64,000 nucleotides of DNA from Pseudolabrys sp. (GTDB lineage: Bacteria; Pseudomonadota; Alphaproteobacteria; Rhizobiales; Xanthobacteraceae), in NCBI GenBank assembly GCA_022841665.1, contig JALHRB010000002.1, forward strand, positions 206,375-270,374, read 5' to 3'. Position 1 is the first letter of the stretch. The number at the start of each line of letters is the position of its first letter. A model generated the notes under the pieces. The model was given only the letters and a program-made list of their open reading frames with translations, searched no databases and was not told the origin of the DNA. The position numbers were made by a program, and so were the translations under genes. This document shows positions 16,776-25,292 of the stretch, in pieces.

Positions 16776-16884
16776 GTCGTCCCCGCGAAAGCGGGGACCC
16801 AGTACGGTGTGCCCTATCGATCTGCTGCGGCGTACTGGGTCCCGGGTCTCCCCCCGATCAAGTCGGGGGTCGCCCGGGACGACA
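16776..16884. repeat. family B palindromic repeat
   Basis: GTCGTCCCCGCGAAAGCGGGG at the left, GCGTACTGGGTCCCGGG in the middle and CGCCCGGGACGAC at the right, with an extra inner hairpin CCCCCGATCAAGTCGGGGG. It lies in the convergent gap before pyrE. Confidence 0.9.
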
Positions 16885-16893
16885 GCCCTCAGT

Positions 16894-17589
16894 TCACTCC
16901 CCCGCTTCCGCCACGCCGCCATGCGCCTTCGACCAGCCGGCCGGGTCGTTCATGAACTTCTCGACTTCGCCGAGCATCTTGGGCTCGAACTTGCCGCTCG
17001 CCTTCGCCACCGCCAGCACGTCCCACCAGGTGGTGAGCGAATGCAGCGTGACGCCGATGTCGCCGAGGATTTTCCGGCTGTTCTTGTAGATGTCGTAGAA
17101 GAACAGCACCGTGCAGTGCTCGCAGGTGCCGTCGGCGTCGCGGATCGCTTTCACGAAATTGATCTTGCTGCGGCCGTCGGTGGCGAGGTCCTCCACCAGC
17201 AGCACGCGCTGGCCGGGGATGAGCTGGCCTTCGATCTGCGCGCCGCGGCCGAAGCCTTTCGGCTTCTTGCGGATGTACTGCATCGGCAAATGCAGGCGGT
17301 CGGCCACCCAGGCGGCGAAGGGGATGCCGGCGGTCTCGCCGCCCGCCGCCGCGTCGATGTTGGCGCGGCCGATGTCGCGGTCGATCATGGCGACCGTGAA
17401 GTTCATCAGCGCCGCGCGCACGTCCGGAAACGAGATCAGCCAGCGCGAGTCGTTGTAGACCGGGCTCGCCCAGCCGCTGGTGAAGATGAACGGCTTGTCG
17501 GTCATGAAGCGCACCGCGCCGGTGTCGAGATACATCCGCGCCGTCAGCTCGGCGATGGTCTTCTTGTCGAGGAAGAGGGAGGAGGACAT
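16894..17589 (-). CDS. pyrE: orotate phosphoribosyltransferase
   Basis: Transfers phosphoribose from PRPP to orotate to make OMP in pyrimidine synthesis. The 231-residue product has the OPRT signature: FIFTSGWASPVYNDSRWL near the N-terminus, AAGGETAGIPFAAW, the KKPKGFGRGAQIEG lysine loop, and the PRPP-binding stretch RVLLVEDLATDGRSK. Start at 17589 (MSSSLFLDKKTIAELTA) fits the family. It is a housekeeping enzyme, probably not functionally tied to the amidase block 46 bp upstream. Confidence 0.9.
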   Translation of the reverse strand: MSSSLFLDKKTIAELTARMYLDTGAVRFMTDKPFIFTSGWASPVYNDSRWLISFPDVRAALMNFTVAMIDRDIGRANIDAAAGGETAGIPFAAWVADRLHLPMQYIRKKPKGFGRGAQIEGQLIPGQRVLLVEDLATDGRSKINFVKAIRDADGTCEHCTVLFFYDIYKNSRKILGDIGVTLHSLTTWWDVLAVAKASGKFEPKMLGEVEKFMNDPAGWSKAHGGVAEAGE

Positions 17590-17635
17590 AGCGGCTCCGC
17601 TTGCGCTGGTTGCGCCTGTCAAAGCACAAAAAGCC

Positions 17636-18838
17636 TCACGCCGCCATGCCGCAATGGCGCGACAATTCACAGGCGAGATCGAGCAGCGCCTCGTCGCCGC
17701 CGGCCCAGGCGATGAAGGACAGCCCGATCGGGCAGCCGTCCAGTATTCCCGCCGGGATCGACATTTGCGGCAAGCCGGCGCAGCCGGCCGTGCAGGTCAG
17801 GCGCATGACGCGCGCGCGGAAATCCTCCAGCTCGCCCGCCGCCGTGTCGACGCGCGGTGCGATCGACGGCGCGGTCGGCAGGGCGAGCACCGTGCCCGGG
17901 ACAACGACCTGGCGAATGTGCGCGCGGGCCTTCAGTTGGACGGCGCGTGCGGCGTCTGCTTGGGCTGCCGTGACGGTCGCGGCGAAGTCCAGGCGTTCGC
18001 GAATGCCGGGCCCGAGCTTCGGCTTGTGCCTGGTGACGAAGCCGCCGAAGGTCTGCCAGGTTTCATAGGCCTGGACGATGCGAAAGGCCTCGCGCCAGGC
18101 ATCGAAGCCCTGCGGCGCGATCGTGCCGTGGACAATAGGCGGGAGGTCGTCGCGCATATAGCCGATCAGCCTGCGCAGCAGATCGGCGACCCGCGGCTCC
18201 GCCTGCGCAAAGGCGTCGTCCAACACGATGACGCGCTCGATCTTCGCAGCGACGCGATGCTGGTCCAGCAACACGGCGCCCACGTTCCGGAACACGCCCG
18301 GCGTGGCCGCGAACCAGCCCGGCACGTCGAAGCTCGGCGCCATGTCGGCCACGCCACTGTGCTCGATGCGTTCGTGCGTGGGCCGCATGCCATAGACCCC
18401 GTTGAACGATGCCGGGATTCGCACCGAGCCGCCGGTGTCGCTGCCGAGTGCGAAGTCGCAGACGCCGGCGCCGCAGGCTGCGGCCGAGCCCGCCGAGGAA
18501 CCGCCGGGCAGGCGGCCCGCCGCCCGCGCATTCACCGGCGTGCCGTAATGGGCGTTGGCGCCGGTCACGCTGTAGAAGAACTCGTCACAGATCGTCTTGC
18601 CGATGATGGTCGCCCCGGCGTCGAGAAGTTTCCGCACCGGCGGGCAATGAGACGCGGCAGGCTGCTGCGCGGCCAGCCATTCCGGATTGCCGCAACCGGT
18701 GCGCTCGCCCGCGATGTCGTACATGTCCTTGACGACGGCGCGCAGCCCCGCCAGCGGCCCGCTGCCGCTGCCTTTAAGCGGCGCCTTGAGATCGTGCGGT
18801 ACGAACGCGCTGCGATAATTGTCTTTGTCTGCTGCCAT
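17636..18838 (-). CDS. amidase (amidase-signature family)
   Basis: Cytoplasmic amide hydrolase of 400 residues. The Ser-cisSer-Lys triad is visible: Lys37 in RAVVKDMYD, the cis-serine in GGSSAGSAAA (near 115), and the nucleophile in LGSDTGGSVRIPAS (near 135). The start at 18838 (MAADKDNYRSAFVPHD) is 8 bp from the upstream deacetylase-like gene, so the two are probably co-transcribed. With three PuuE-like proteins and binding proteins next to it, it may hydrolyse an amide or half-amide produced by ring opening (inference). GatA is excluded because gatB and gatC are absent and the protein is short. Confidence 0.87.
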   Translation of the reverse strand: MAADKDNYRSAFVPHDLKAPLKGSGSGPLAGLRAVVKDMYDIAGERTGCGNPEWLAAQQPAASHCPPVRKLLDAGATIIGKTICDEFFYSVTGANAHYGTPVNARAAGRLPGGSSAGSAAACGAGVCDFALGSDTGGSVRIPASFNGVYGMRPTHERIEHSGVADMAPSFDVPGWFAATPGVFRNVGAVLLDQHRVAAKIERVIVLDDAFAQAEPRVADLLRRLIGYMRDDLPPIVHGTIAPQGFDAWREAFRIVQAYETWQTFGGFVTRHKPKLGPGIRERLDFAATVTAAQADAARAVQLKARAHIRQVVVPGTVLALPTAPSIAPRVDTAAGELEDFRARVMRLTCTAGCAGLPQMSIPAGILDGCPIGLSFIAWAGGDEALLDLACELSRHCGMAA

Positions 18839-18846
18839 CGTCGCCA

Positions 18847-19716
18847 CTACCTGCGGGCCGCCACGTACCAATCGAGAATCTTCTCGCCGTTCCAGGCCAC
18901 TACGCCATCGTGGGCCAGGATATCGGCGAAGGTCCGCTCCACATGGCCGATGCGATGCGGCACGCCGGAAAGATAGGGGTGGCAGGCGATGGCCATGATC
19001 TTCGGCCGTTCGGCCGATTCGGCGTACAGCGTATTGAAATGATCGAGCGCGCGGGTGTGCCATTCCGCCGAGGGCAGGTGCTGCAGCGCCATCATCACAA
19101 TGTCGTGGATTTCGAAGTTGTAGGGCAAGGCGACCACGGGCTTGTGGGCGGTCCGCACCGTGACCGGCTCGTCGTCGAGCACCCAGTCGCCGATGTATTC
19201 GATGCCGGCCTCGGACAGGTAATCGAGCGTCTCGAAGGTCTGGGTCAGGCCCGGACCGAACCAGCCGCGCGGCCGCTTGCCCGAGAATTTCTCGATGACG
19301 TCCATCGATTTCATGATGACGGCGCGCTGGTCGTCCAGCTTGTGCATCGGTACTTGGTCGTAGCTGTGGGCGTTGAGCTCCCAGCCGCTGTCGAGGCAGG
19401 CCCGCGCGACCTGCGGGTACGTCTCGCAGACCTTGGCATTGAGGGTGACGGTCGGGCTGATCCCGAGCTTGAGCATCATCTTGCGGATACGCCAGAACCC
19501 GACGCGCATGCCGTATTCGTGCCAGCTCCAGTTCGGATGGTCGGGCTGCATGGGCTGGCCTTGCGGCGGCGAAATCACCATGCGCGCCATCGGCCGGCTC
19601 ATGTCCCATTCTTCCAGGGCCAGCACCGGCCAGACCACCAGCCGGACGCCCTCGGGGAATTTCAAGGGCGGCCGGTTTTCGATCGGCAAATAGTCAAGCC
19701 GTTCGCGCGGGTGCAT
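18847..19716 (-). CDS. PuuE-like polysaccharide-deacetylase-family protein 1
   Basis: 289 residues with no signal peptide. It belongs to the NodB-fold group near metal-independent allantoinase PuuE. Fold landmarks are VRLVVWPVLALEEWD on strand 1, HEYGMRVGFWRI, NAHSYDQVPMHKLDDQ in place of the canonical H(S/T)xxH metal motif, GWFGPGLTQTFETLDYLSEAG and DWVLDDEP, and a C-terminal ACHPYLSGVPHRI. The canonical TFDDG is absent. The gene ends 8 bp before the amidase and starts 3 bp after paralogue 2, indicating a single operon. Likely a cytoplasmic cyclic-amide or imide hydrolase, or an N-deacetylase. Confidence 0.8.
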   Translation of the reverse strand: MHPRERLDYLPIENRPPLKFPEGVRLVVWPVLALEEWDMSRPMARMVISPPQGQPMQPDHPNWSWHEYGMRVGFWRIRKMMLKLGISPTVTLNAKVCETYPQVARACLDSGWELNAHSYDQVPMHKLDDQRAVIMKSMDVIEKFSGKRPRGWFGPGLTQTFETLDYLSEAGIEYIGDWVLDDEPVTVRTAHKPVVALPYNFEIHDIVMMALQHLPSAEWHTRALDHFNTLYAESAERPKIMAIACHPYLSGVPHRIGHVERTFADILAHDGVVAWNGEKILDWYVAARR

Positions 19717-19719
19717 GGG

Positions 19720-20631
19720 TTACGGCGCCTTCGGCCCGGACTTGAGGAACCAGTCGGCGATCTGCCCGCCGGTCCAGAACAGCACGTCCTTCTTCTTCCT
19801 GATCTTCTCGAAGATCATGCGGAAATACTTGGCCCGGTGCGGCGCACCCATGATGTAGGGGTGCACCGAGATCGCCATCACGCGCGCCGAATCGAGCGCC
19901 TTGGCGTCGCGGTAGATCTGCTCGAACTGGTCCATCGCCCGCTCGTAGAACTCGCTCGCCTTGTGGTGCTGGATCAGCATCATGGCGACGTCGTTGCATT
20001 CCTGCGTGTAGGGGATGTTGAGGATCGGCTTGCCGCGGGTCTTGAGCCACACCGGCTGGTCGTCGAGCACCCAGTCTGCGACGTAGTCGTAGCCTTCCTC
20101 GGCGAGAATATCGGGCGTCTCCCAGGTCTCGGTCAGGCCGGGCCCAAGCCAGCCGCGCGGGCGCTTGCCCGTGGCCTTCTCGATCACCGCGATGCATTTG
20201 CGGATGTCGGCGCGCTCGTTCTCCACTTTCTGCATGTTGCGCTGGGTGTAGCCGTGGCCGATGAATTCCCATTTGCGGTCGACGCAGGCCTTCACCAGCT
20301 CGGGGAAGGCCTCCACCGCCACGCCGTTGATGTTCATCACGCCCGGAATCTTGAAGTCGTCATAGACCTGCATCAGCCGCCAGAAGCCGACGCGGTTGCC
20401 GTATTCGTGCCAGCACCAGTTCGGGATGTCCGGCATCGGCGAGCCGCCGGCCGGCGGCGTCAGCACGGTGCGCGGCATGGTCTGGGTCGGGTCCCAGTCC
20501 TCGACGTTGGTGACGGTCCACACCACCATCTTCGCCTTGTTCGGCAGCTTCAGCGCCTTGCGCTGCGGGATGGGCGAATAGGCGATGCGGTCGTTCGGCA
20601 GCATGCCGACATTGGGCTTGGCGTAGTTCAT
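19720..20631 (-). CDS. PuuE-like polysaccharide-deacetylase-family protein 2
   Basis: 303 residues, cytoplasmic, paralogous to the neighbours at 18847 and 21878. Shared motifs are MVVWTVTNVEDWD, HEYGNRVGFWRLMQ, GHGYTQRNMQKVENE, GWLGPGLTETWETPDILAEEG, DWVLDDQPVWLKT and VHPYIMGAPHRAKYF. The histidine in GHGYTQ is followed by Gln where metal-dependent deacetylases have a second His. A Lys/Arg-rich stretch lies near the C-terminus (KIRKKKD). A family B repeat separates it from the binding-protein gene upstream. Closest described function is allantoinase or cyclic imide hydrolysis, not proven here. Confidence 0.8.
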   Translation of the reverse strand: MNYAKPNVGMLPNDRIAYSPIPQRKALKLPNKAKMVVWTVTNVEDWDPTQTMPRTVLTPPAGGSPMPDIPNWCWHEYGNRVGFWRLMQVYDDFKIPGVMNINGVAVEAFPELVKACVDRKWEFIGHGYTQRNMQKVENERADIRKCIAVIEKATGKRPRGWLGPGLTETWETPDILAEEGYDYVADWVLDDQPVWLKTRGKPILNIPYTQECNDVAMMLIQHHKASEFYERAMDQFEQIYRDAKALDSARVMAISVHPYIMGAPHRAKYFRMIFEKIRKKKDVLFWTGGQIADWFLKSGPKAP

Positions 20632-20660
20632 GGGTTGGTTCCTGTCGCGAATGTTGGGCC

Positions 20661-20804
20661 GTCATCCCGGGCGACCCCGACTTGATCGGGGGGAGACCCG
20701 GGATCCAGTACGCCGTGCCCTATCGATGTGCTGCGGCGTACTGGGTCCCCGCTGGAGCCTGCACTCGGGCCGGCCAACGGCCGGACCCGGGTGCGGGGAC
20801 GACA
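20661..20804. repeat. family B palindromic repeat, long variant
   Basis: GTCATCCCGGGCGACCCC at the left, inner hairpin CCCCGACTTGATCGGGG, the CAGTACGCCG / CGGCGTACTGGG arms, an extra GGGCCGGCCAACGGCCGGACCC stem, and GGGGACGAC at the right. Confidence 0.88.
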
Positions 20805-20814
20805 AAATTGAGAG

Positions 20815-21819
20815 CTAGCTCCCCTTCTCTCCGTGGATTTCAGCGAAGAAATAGTCGGTCCACGCCGTAGGCTTCACCTTCAGCCGGCCGACGCTGACCA
20901 TGAACTCGGCGTATTTCATGGTGTTCTCCGGCACCATGGTCCAGCGCACCTGGCTGCCGGAGACGATCTGCGTCGCCTTGTCGAGCGGCAGTTTCGACTG
21001 GGAATCCTCGATCCAGTAGGCGGCCGCCGCGCGCTTGTCCTTGTTGGCGATGTCGGTCGCTTCCTTCAGCGCGGCGAGGAACGTCTTGTACAGGACCGGA
21101 TTGCGGTCGCGGAAGCGCGCCGAGGTCCAGACCGCCGTGAACGTGTGCGGCCCGCCCATCACGTCATAGGAATTCAGCACCGTGTGCACGTCCGGGCTTT
21201 CGAGCTGCTCGAACTGGAACGGCGGAACGCTGAAGACGGCGCTGATCTGCGCGCCGCCCTTCATCAGCGCGACGGTGGCATCCGGCGGCGTCATCGACAC
21301 CGTGAGGTGATCGAGTTTTTCGAATTCCTTGATGCCGAAGGCCTTGGCCGCCGCCATCTGCAAGGTGATCGCCTGCACCGACGACTTCACCGCCGGCACC
21401 GCGATGCGGTCCGTGTCCTTGAAGTCGGCGATGGTCTTGATCCTGGGGTCGCGCGCGTTCAGCAAAAACGGCTGCGACGACAGCGCCGCCACGCCGCGCA
21501 CTTCCGTCGACGTGCCCTTGGTGCGCGCCCACAAGGTGAGCAGGCCGGGCACGCCGCCGGAGCCGATGTCGATATTGTCGGAGATCAGCGCCTCGTTCAC
21601 CGCGGTCGGGCCGTTGAACTTGAACCACGACACCTTGGCGTCGATGCCCGCCGCCTTGGCGTGCTTCTCGATCAGCTTCTGGTGCTTCATCACGTTGAGC
21701 TGCAGGTAGCCCATCGAGAACTGCTCGGCGAGACGGATTTCCCCCGTCTCGGCCTCCGCCGGCGCGGCGAGGCCCAGTAGAACGGCGGCGACCGTGCCGA
21801 GAAGCCCCTTGAATCGCAT
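20815..21819 (-). CDS. NitT/TauT-type ABC substrate-binding protein
   Basis: 334 residues with a Sec signal peptide (MRFKGLLGTVAAVLLGLAAPAEA) then a periplasmic binding fold: NVMKHQKLIEKHAKAAGIDAKVSWFKFNG, NEALISDNIDIGSGGVPGLLTLWA, IADFKDTDRIAVPAVKSSVQ. The pattern resembles SsuA/TauA/ThiY-type receptors for sulfonates, nitrate or pyrimidine-like ligands. GGAGGAAAAG precedes the ATG at 21819. No cognate permease and ATPase of this type lie next to it, so it either pairs with a system elsewhere or works with the neighbours' substrate. It is encoded between two PuuE-like paralogues. Confidence 0.85.
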   Translation of the reverse strand: MRFKGLLGTVAAVLLGLAAPAEAETGEIRLAEQFSMGYLQLNVMKHQKLIEKHAKAAGIDAKVSWFKFNGPTAVNEALISDNIDIGSGGVPGLLTLWARTKGTSTEVRGVAALSSQPFLLNARDPRIKTIADFKDTDRIAVPAVKSSVQAITLQMAAAKAFGIKEFEKLDHLTVSMTPPDATVALMKGGAQISAVFSVPPFQFEQLESPDVHTVLNSYDVMGGPHTFTAVWTSARFRDRNPVLYKTFLAALKEATDIANKDKRAAAAYWIEDSQSKLPLDKATQIVSGSQVRWTMVPENTMKYAEFMVSVGRLKVKPTAWTDYFFAEIHGEKGS

Positions 21820-21877
21820 GGACTTTTCCTCCGATGCGGCCGCGGGCTTGTTTTTCTTGAGCGGCCTTCGCTTCAGG

Positions 21878-22774
21878 CTAGGCGGCCCCCCCGATCTTGG
21901 CAACGCCCCGGTACCAGTCGTAGACCTGCTCGCCGTTCCAGTGCAGCACGCCCTCGTGCTGGTTCACGTAGTCGTAGATCTGCTCGAGATATTTGATCCG
22001 GTGCGGCTGGCCGCTGATGTAGGGGTGGATCGCCAGCGCCACGAATTTCGCGCGCGTGGCGCTCTCGGCATAGAGCCGGTCGAACTGGTCCTTCACCAGT
22101 TGCAGCAGGTAGTCGCTGTTGTGGTGCTGGATGATCATCACCGGGATGTCGTTGCATTCGATGGTGTAGGGCAGGGTGACCAGCGGGCCCTTGGTGGTTT
22201 TGATCACCGTCGGCTCGTCGTCATAGACCCAGTCGCCGATGTATTTGACGCCCGCCGCCGCCAAAAGGTCCGGCGTCTCCAGCGTCTGCGTCAGGCCGGG
22301 TCCGAGCCAGCCGACCGGCCGCTTGCCGCAGAACTTCTCCATGATGTCCATGGTGCGGTTGATCATGCCGGCCTGGTCGGGCTCCTTGTGGATCGGCCCC
22401 TGCTCGTAGGCGTGGCCCATGAATTCCCAGCCGGCGTCGCGCGCCTCTTCGGCCACGCGCGGGTAGTCCTCGCAGATGCGCGCATTGGCCGCGAGCGTCG
22501 GCTTGATGCCGAGCCGCTTGTAGAGATCGAAGAAGCGCCAGCAGCCGACCCGCATGCCGTATTCATGGAAGCCCCAGTGCACCACGTCCGGCATCAGCGG
22601 CACGCCGGTCGGCGCCGGCAAGAGCTGCCGCGCCATCGGCTTGCCGATGTCCCAGACTTCGTAATTGACGATGGTCCAGAACACGATGCGCGCGCCGCCC
22701 GGCAGCTTGAGCGGCGGGCGGTCGACGATGGCGGAATAGTCGGCGCGCTGGTTGGGGATCATCGGACCGGTCAT
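21878..22774 (-). CDS. PuuE-like polysaccharide-deacetylase-family protein 3
   Basis: 298 residues, third paralogue of this cluster, no signal peptide. Motifs are RIVFWTIVNYEVWD, HEYGMRVGCWRFFDLYKRLG, GHAYEQGPIHKEPDQA, GWLGPGLTQTLETPDLLAAAG, DWVYDDEPTVIKT and IHPYISGQPHRIKYLEQ. The catalytic-site pattern matches the other two, including Gln after the motif-2 His. Encoded between the binding protein and livF on the same strand. Three diverged copies suggest related but distinct substrates or a hetero-oligomer. Confidence 0.8.
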   Translation of the reverse strand: MTGPMIPNQRADYSAIVDRPPLKLPGGARIVFWTIVNYEVWDIGKPMARQLLPAPTGVPLMPDVVHWGFHEYGMRVGCWRFFDLYKRLGIKPTLAANARICEDYPRVAEEARDAGWEFMGHAYEQGPIHKEPDQAGMINRTMDIMEKFCGKRPVGWLGPGLTQTLETPDLLAAAGVKYIGDWVYDDEPTVIKTTKGPLVTLPYTIECNDIPVMIIQHHNSDYLLQLVKDQFDRLYAESATRAKFVALAIHPYISGQPHRIKYLEQIYDYVNQHEGVLHWNGEQVYDWYRGVAKIGGAA

Positions 22775-22810
22775 GACATTTCCTCTGGCCTCGGACGGGC
22801 CGACAGGATG

Positions 22811-23530
22811 TCACGGCGTCGCGGCGACGCGCAACCCGACAAGACGTTCCAAAGTGGCGGTGTCCTTGGCGAGCGTGGCCGAGGGCGCCGCATGCGCCAC
22901 CGTGCCGCGCTCCAGCACGATCGCGTCGGCGGTCAACTCAAGCGCGATATCCGTGTGCTGCTCCACCAGAATGATGGCGACGCGCCGGTCGCTGAGCAGA
23001 AGTTTCATAGCGTGAATAAGTTCGTCGACGATCACCGGCGCCAGGCCCTCGAACGGCTCGTCCAGCAGCAGCAGCGCCGGGTTGGTCATCAGCGCGCGCG
23101 CGATGGCGAGCATCTGCTGTTCACCACCTGAAAGCTGGTTGCCCATGTTGCGGCGCCGCTCGTCGAGCCGCGGAAACAGCTTGTAGATCGCCGGCAGGTC
23201 CCAGGTGCCGGCGCGCGCCGCCACCGTGAGGTTCTCCTCCACCGTCAGCGACGGGAAGATCTCGCGCTCCTGCGCCACCCAGCCGATGCCGCGCGTCGCG
23301 CGCTTGTGCGGGGCGACGCGCGAGACGTCCTCGCCGCGCCAGGCGACGCGGCCGCCGCGCATTTGCGTGTAGCCCATGATGGTCAACAGCAGCGTCGACT
23401 TGCCGACGCCGTTGCGCCCGAGCAGCGCCAGGCTGCCGTTCTCCGGCAGCGTGAGCGAGATGCCGTGCAGCACCACCGCGTCGCCATAGCCGGCGGTCAC
23501 CTTGTCGAGCGTGAGCAGCGCATCAGCCAT
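22811..23530 (-). CDS. livF: LivF-like ABC transporter ATPase
   Basis: 239-residue ATP-binding subunit of a branched-chain amino acid-type (HAAT) importer. Walker A GRNGVGKST, signature LSGGEQQMLAIARAL, Walker B LLLLDEPFEGLAP and the H-loop VEQHTDIAL are all intact. LivF family features EREIFPSLTVEENL and FPRLDERRRNMGNQLSGGE are clear. Start at 23530 lies 5 bp after livG. Part of the minus-strand unit livK..livH-livM-livG-livF. The substrate is not fixed; many Liv systems in these bacteria import amides, urea or aromatic acids. Confidence 0.92.
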   Translation of the reverse strand: MADALLTLDKVTAGYGDAVVLHGISLTLPENGSLALLGRNGVGKSTLLLTIMGYTQMRGGRVAWRGEDVSRVAPHKRATRGIGWVAQEREIFPSLTVEENLTVAARAGTWDLPAIYKLFPRLDERRRNMGNQLSGGEQQMLAIARALMTNPALLLLDEPFEGLAPVIVDELIHAMKLLLSDRRVAIILVEQHTDIALELTADAIVLERGTVAHAAPSATLAKDTATLERLVGLRVAATP

Positions 23531-23535
23531 GCGTT

Positions 23536-24291
23536 TCAACCATGCTTGCGCGTCCCGAGATAGACTTCGCGCACGCCGGGATCGGCGGCGATCTCGGCCG
23601 GCGAGCCGGCGGTGAACACCGCGCCGCCGACCAGCACGATGATATGGCTGGCGAAGCGGAACACGACGTGCATGTCGTGCTCGATGAACAGCAGCGTCAG
23701 GTCGTTCGACAGGCCCGCCACCACCTCGAAGATGTCGCCCGACTCCTCCTGCGGCACGCCGGCCGCCGGCTCGTCGAGCAGCAGCACGCGCGGCTTGGTC
23801 GCCAGCGCCAGCGCGATCTCCAAAAGCCGCTGCCGCCCGTAGGGCAGTTCGCGCGTCGGCTGGTAGGCGACGTCGCCGAGCCGCAGCTTCGACAATATCT
23901 CGTAGGCTTCCTCGATCGCCTCGTTGTGCACGGCGATGTTCTGCCAGAAGCGGTCGGCGATGCCGCGCCGCTCGCATACGGCAAGCGTCACCGCCTCCAG
24001 CGGGTTGAGCCCCGGAAACAGCGTGTTGATCTGGAACGTGCGCGCCAGTCCGCGCTTCACCCGCTCCTGCGGCTCCAGCGCGGTGATGTCCTCGCTCCCT
24101 AAGAAAATCTGCCCGGCATTGGGCGCCAGCATGCCGGTGACGAGGTTGATGAGCGTGGTCTTGCCGGCGCCGTTCGGGCCGATCAGCGCATAGCGCGCGC
24201 CCACCGGCAATTCGAGATTGATGTCGCGCGCCACCGGCAGCGAGCCGAAGGATTTCGACAATCCGCGCGTGCTTAACGCCACCGCCGTCAT
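23536..24291 (-). CDS. livG: LivG-like ABC transporter ATPase
   Basis: 251-residue ATPase with Walker A GPNGAGKTT, Walker B VLLLDEPAAG and H-loop IEHDMHVV. The Q-loop region ARTFQINTLFPGLNPLEAV is LivG-like. Oddity: the signature motif reads LPYGRQRLLEIALAL rather than the LSxGxQ consensus, a known variation in LivG subunits. The ATG overlaps the livM stop by four bases. It works with LivF on the cytoplasmic side of the LivHM permease. Confidence 0.92.
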   Translation of the reverse strand: MTAVALSTRGLSKSFGSLPVARDINLELPVGARYALIGPNGAGKTTLINLVTGMLAPNAGQIFLGSEDITALEPQERVKRGLARTFQINTLFPGLNPLEAVTLAVCERRGIADRFWQNIAVHNEAIEEAYEILSKLRLGDVAYQPTRELPYGRQRLLEIALALATKPRVLLLDEPAAGVPQEESGDIFEVVAGLSNDLTLLFIEHDMHVVFRFASHIIVLVGGAVFTAGSPAEIAADPGVREVYLGTRKHG

Positions 24292-25277
24292 GGCTTCCTC
24301 CAGCGCGCGGTCAGCTTCGACAGGCCGCCGAGGATGCCGTTCGGCAGCACCATCACCACCGTCACCAGCAGCACGCCGATCCAGAAATACCAGTACTGCG
24401 GCGCGATGCCGGAGAACTGGTCGCGCGCGACCATGAAGATGGTGGCGCCGACCAGCCCGCCATAGAGCCTTCCGGCGCCGCCCAGCACCAGCATCACCAG
24501 CACGTCGGCCGAGCGCTGGAAGCCGATCGATTCCAGCGACACCGACTCCGTCGTCTGCGCCAGCGCCGCGCCGGCGACGCCGGCCATGAAGGCGGCGATG
24601 GTGTAGGCCTTCCGGATATGGGCCTGGCGCTCGGCGCCGATCGCCGGCATGCGCACCCAGTTCTCGCGGATGCCGCGCAGCGCCAGCCCGAACGGCGAGT
24701 TGAGCAGCCGCCGCGACGCCAGGAAGAAGATGAACAGCAGCGCCAGCGAATAGCCGTAGGCGGTGGTGCCGTAGAGGTCGAACTTGAACAGGCCGAACAC
24801 CGGCCAGATCTCGATGCCCTGCAGGCCGTCGGAGCCGCCGGTCAGCCAGTGCGCGCGGTTGGCCACCTCGTGCGCCAACAGGCCGAGCCCGAGCGTGATC
24901 ATGATCAGCGTCAGGTGCCTAAAGCGCGCGATGATGAAGCTCGAGGCGTAGCCGAGCAGCCCCGCCAGCGTGGCGCCGAACAAGAGGCCGGTCAGCGGCT
25001 CGCCCCACACCATCTTGGAGAAGATGCCGGCCGCATAGGCGCCGACGCCGAAGAAGGCGGCGTGGCCGAGCGACACCACGCCGGCATAGCCGAGGATGAT
25101 GTCGAGCGAGAGCGCAAACAGCGCCGCCAGCGCGATCTGGCTCGCCAGCGACAGGTAGCTCGGGAACAGGAAGAACGGCAGCAGCGTCGCCAGCCAGAAC
25201 ACGATCTCGGCCGCGCGCCAGCGCGACAGCGATTTGAGGTAAGCCTGCGGCGTCATGGAACTCGTTACTTGAGTCAT
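24288..25277 (-). CDS. livM: LivM-like ABC transporter permease
   Basis: 329-residue membrane protein with about eight helices. Family motifs are ALSLDIILGYAGVVSLGHAAFFGVGAY (residues ~55-80), ALRGIRENWVRMPAIG and VLGGAGRLYGGLVGATIF. Overlaps livG. A family B repeat of about 130 bp with nested hairpins splits it from livH, so the permease pair is in one direction but not tightly coupled. Confidence 0.92.
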   Translation of the reverse strand: MTQVTSSMTPQAYLKSLSRWRAAEIVFWLATLLPFFLFPSYLSLASQIALAALFALSLDIILGYAGVVSLGHAAFFGVGAYAAGIFSKMVWGEPLTGLLFGATLAGLLGYASSFIIARFRHLTLIMITLGLGLLAHEVANRAHWLTGGSDGLQGIEIWPVFGLFKFDLYGTTAYGYSLALLFIFFLASRRLLNSPFGLALRGIRENWVRMPAIGAERQAHIRKAYTIAAFMAGVAGAALAQTTESVSLESIGFQRSADVLVMLVLGGAGRLYGGLVGATIFMVARDQFSGIAPQYWYFWIGVLLVTVVMVLPNGILGGLSKLTARWRKP

Positions 25278-25292
25278 CGATGACGCCCCTCG

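Noticed and set aside
16894..17589. pyrE as part of the amidase/PuuE-like pathway (pyrimidine ring degradation)
   Set aside because: The protein has normal OPRT motifs and the order is better explained by chance adjacency; no dihydropyrimidinase or dihydroorotase is nearby.
17636..19609. A 657-codon open frame suggesting a deacetylase-amidase fusion
   Set aside because: Its first 257 codons read the deacetylase gene in the wrong frame. The amidase begins at the ATG at 18838 with a normal family N-terminus, and the deacetylase has its own intact frame.
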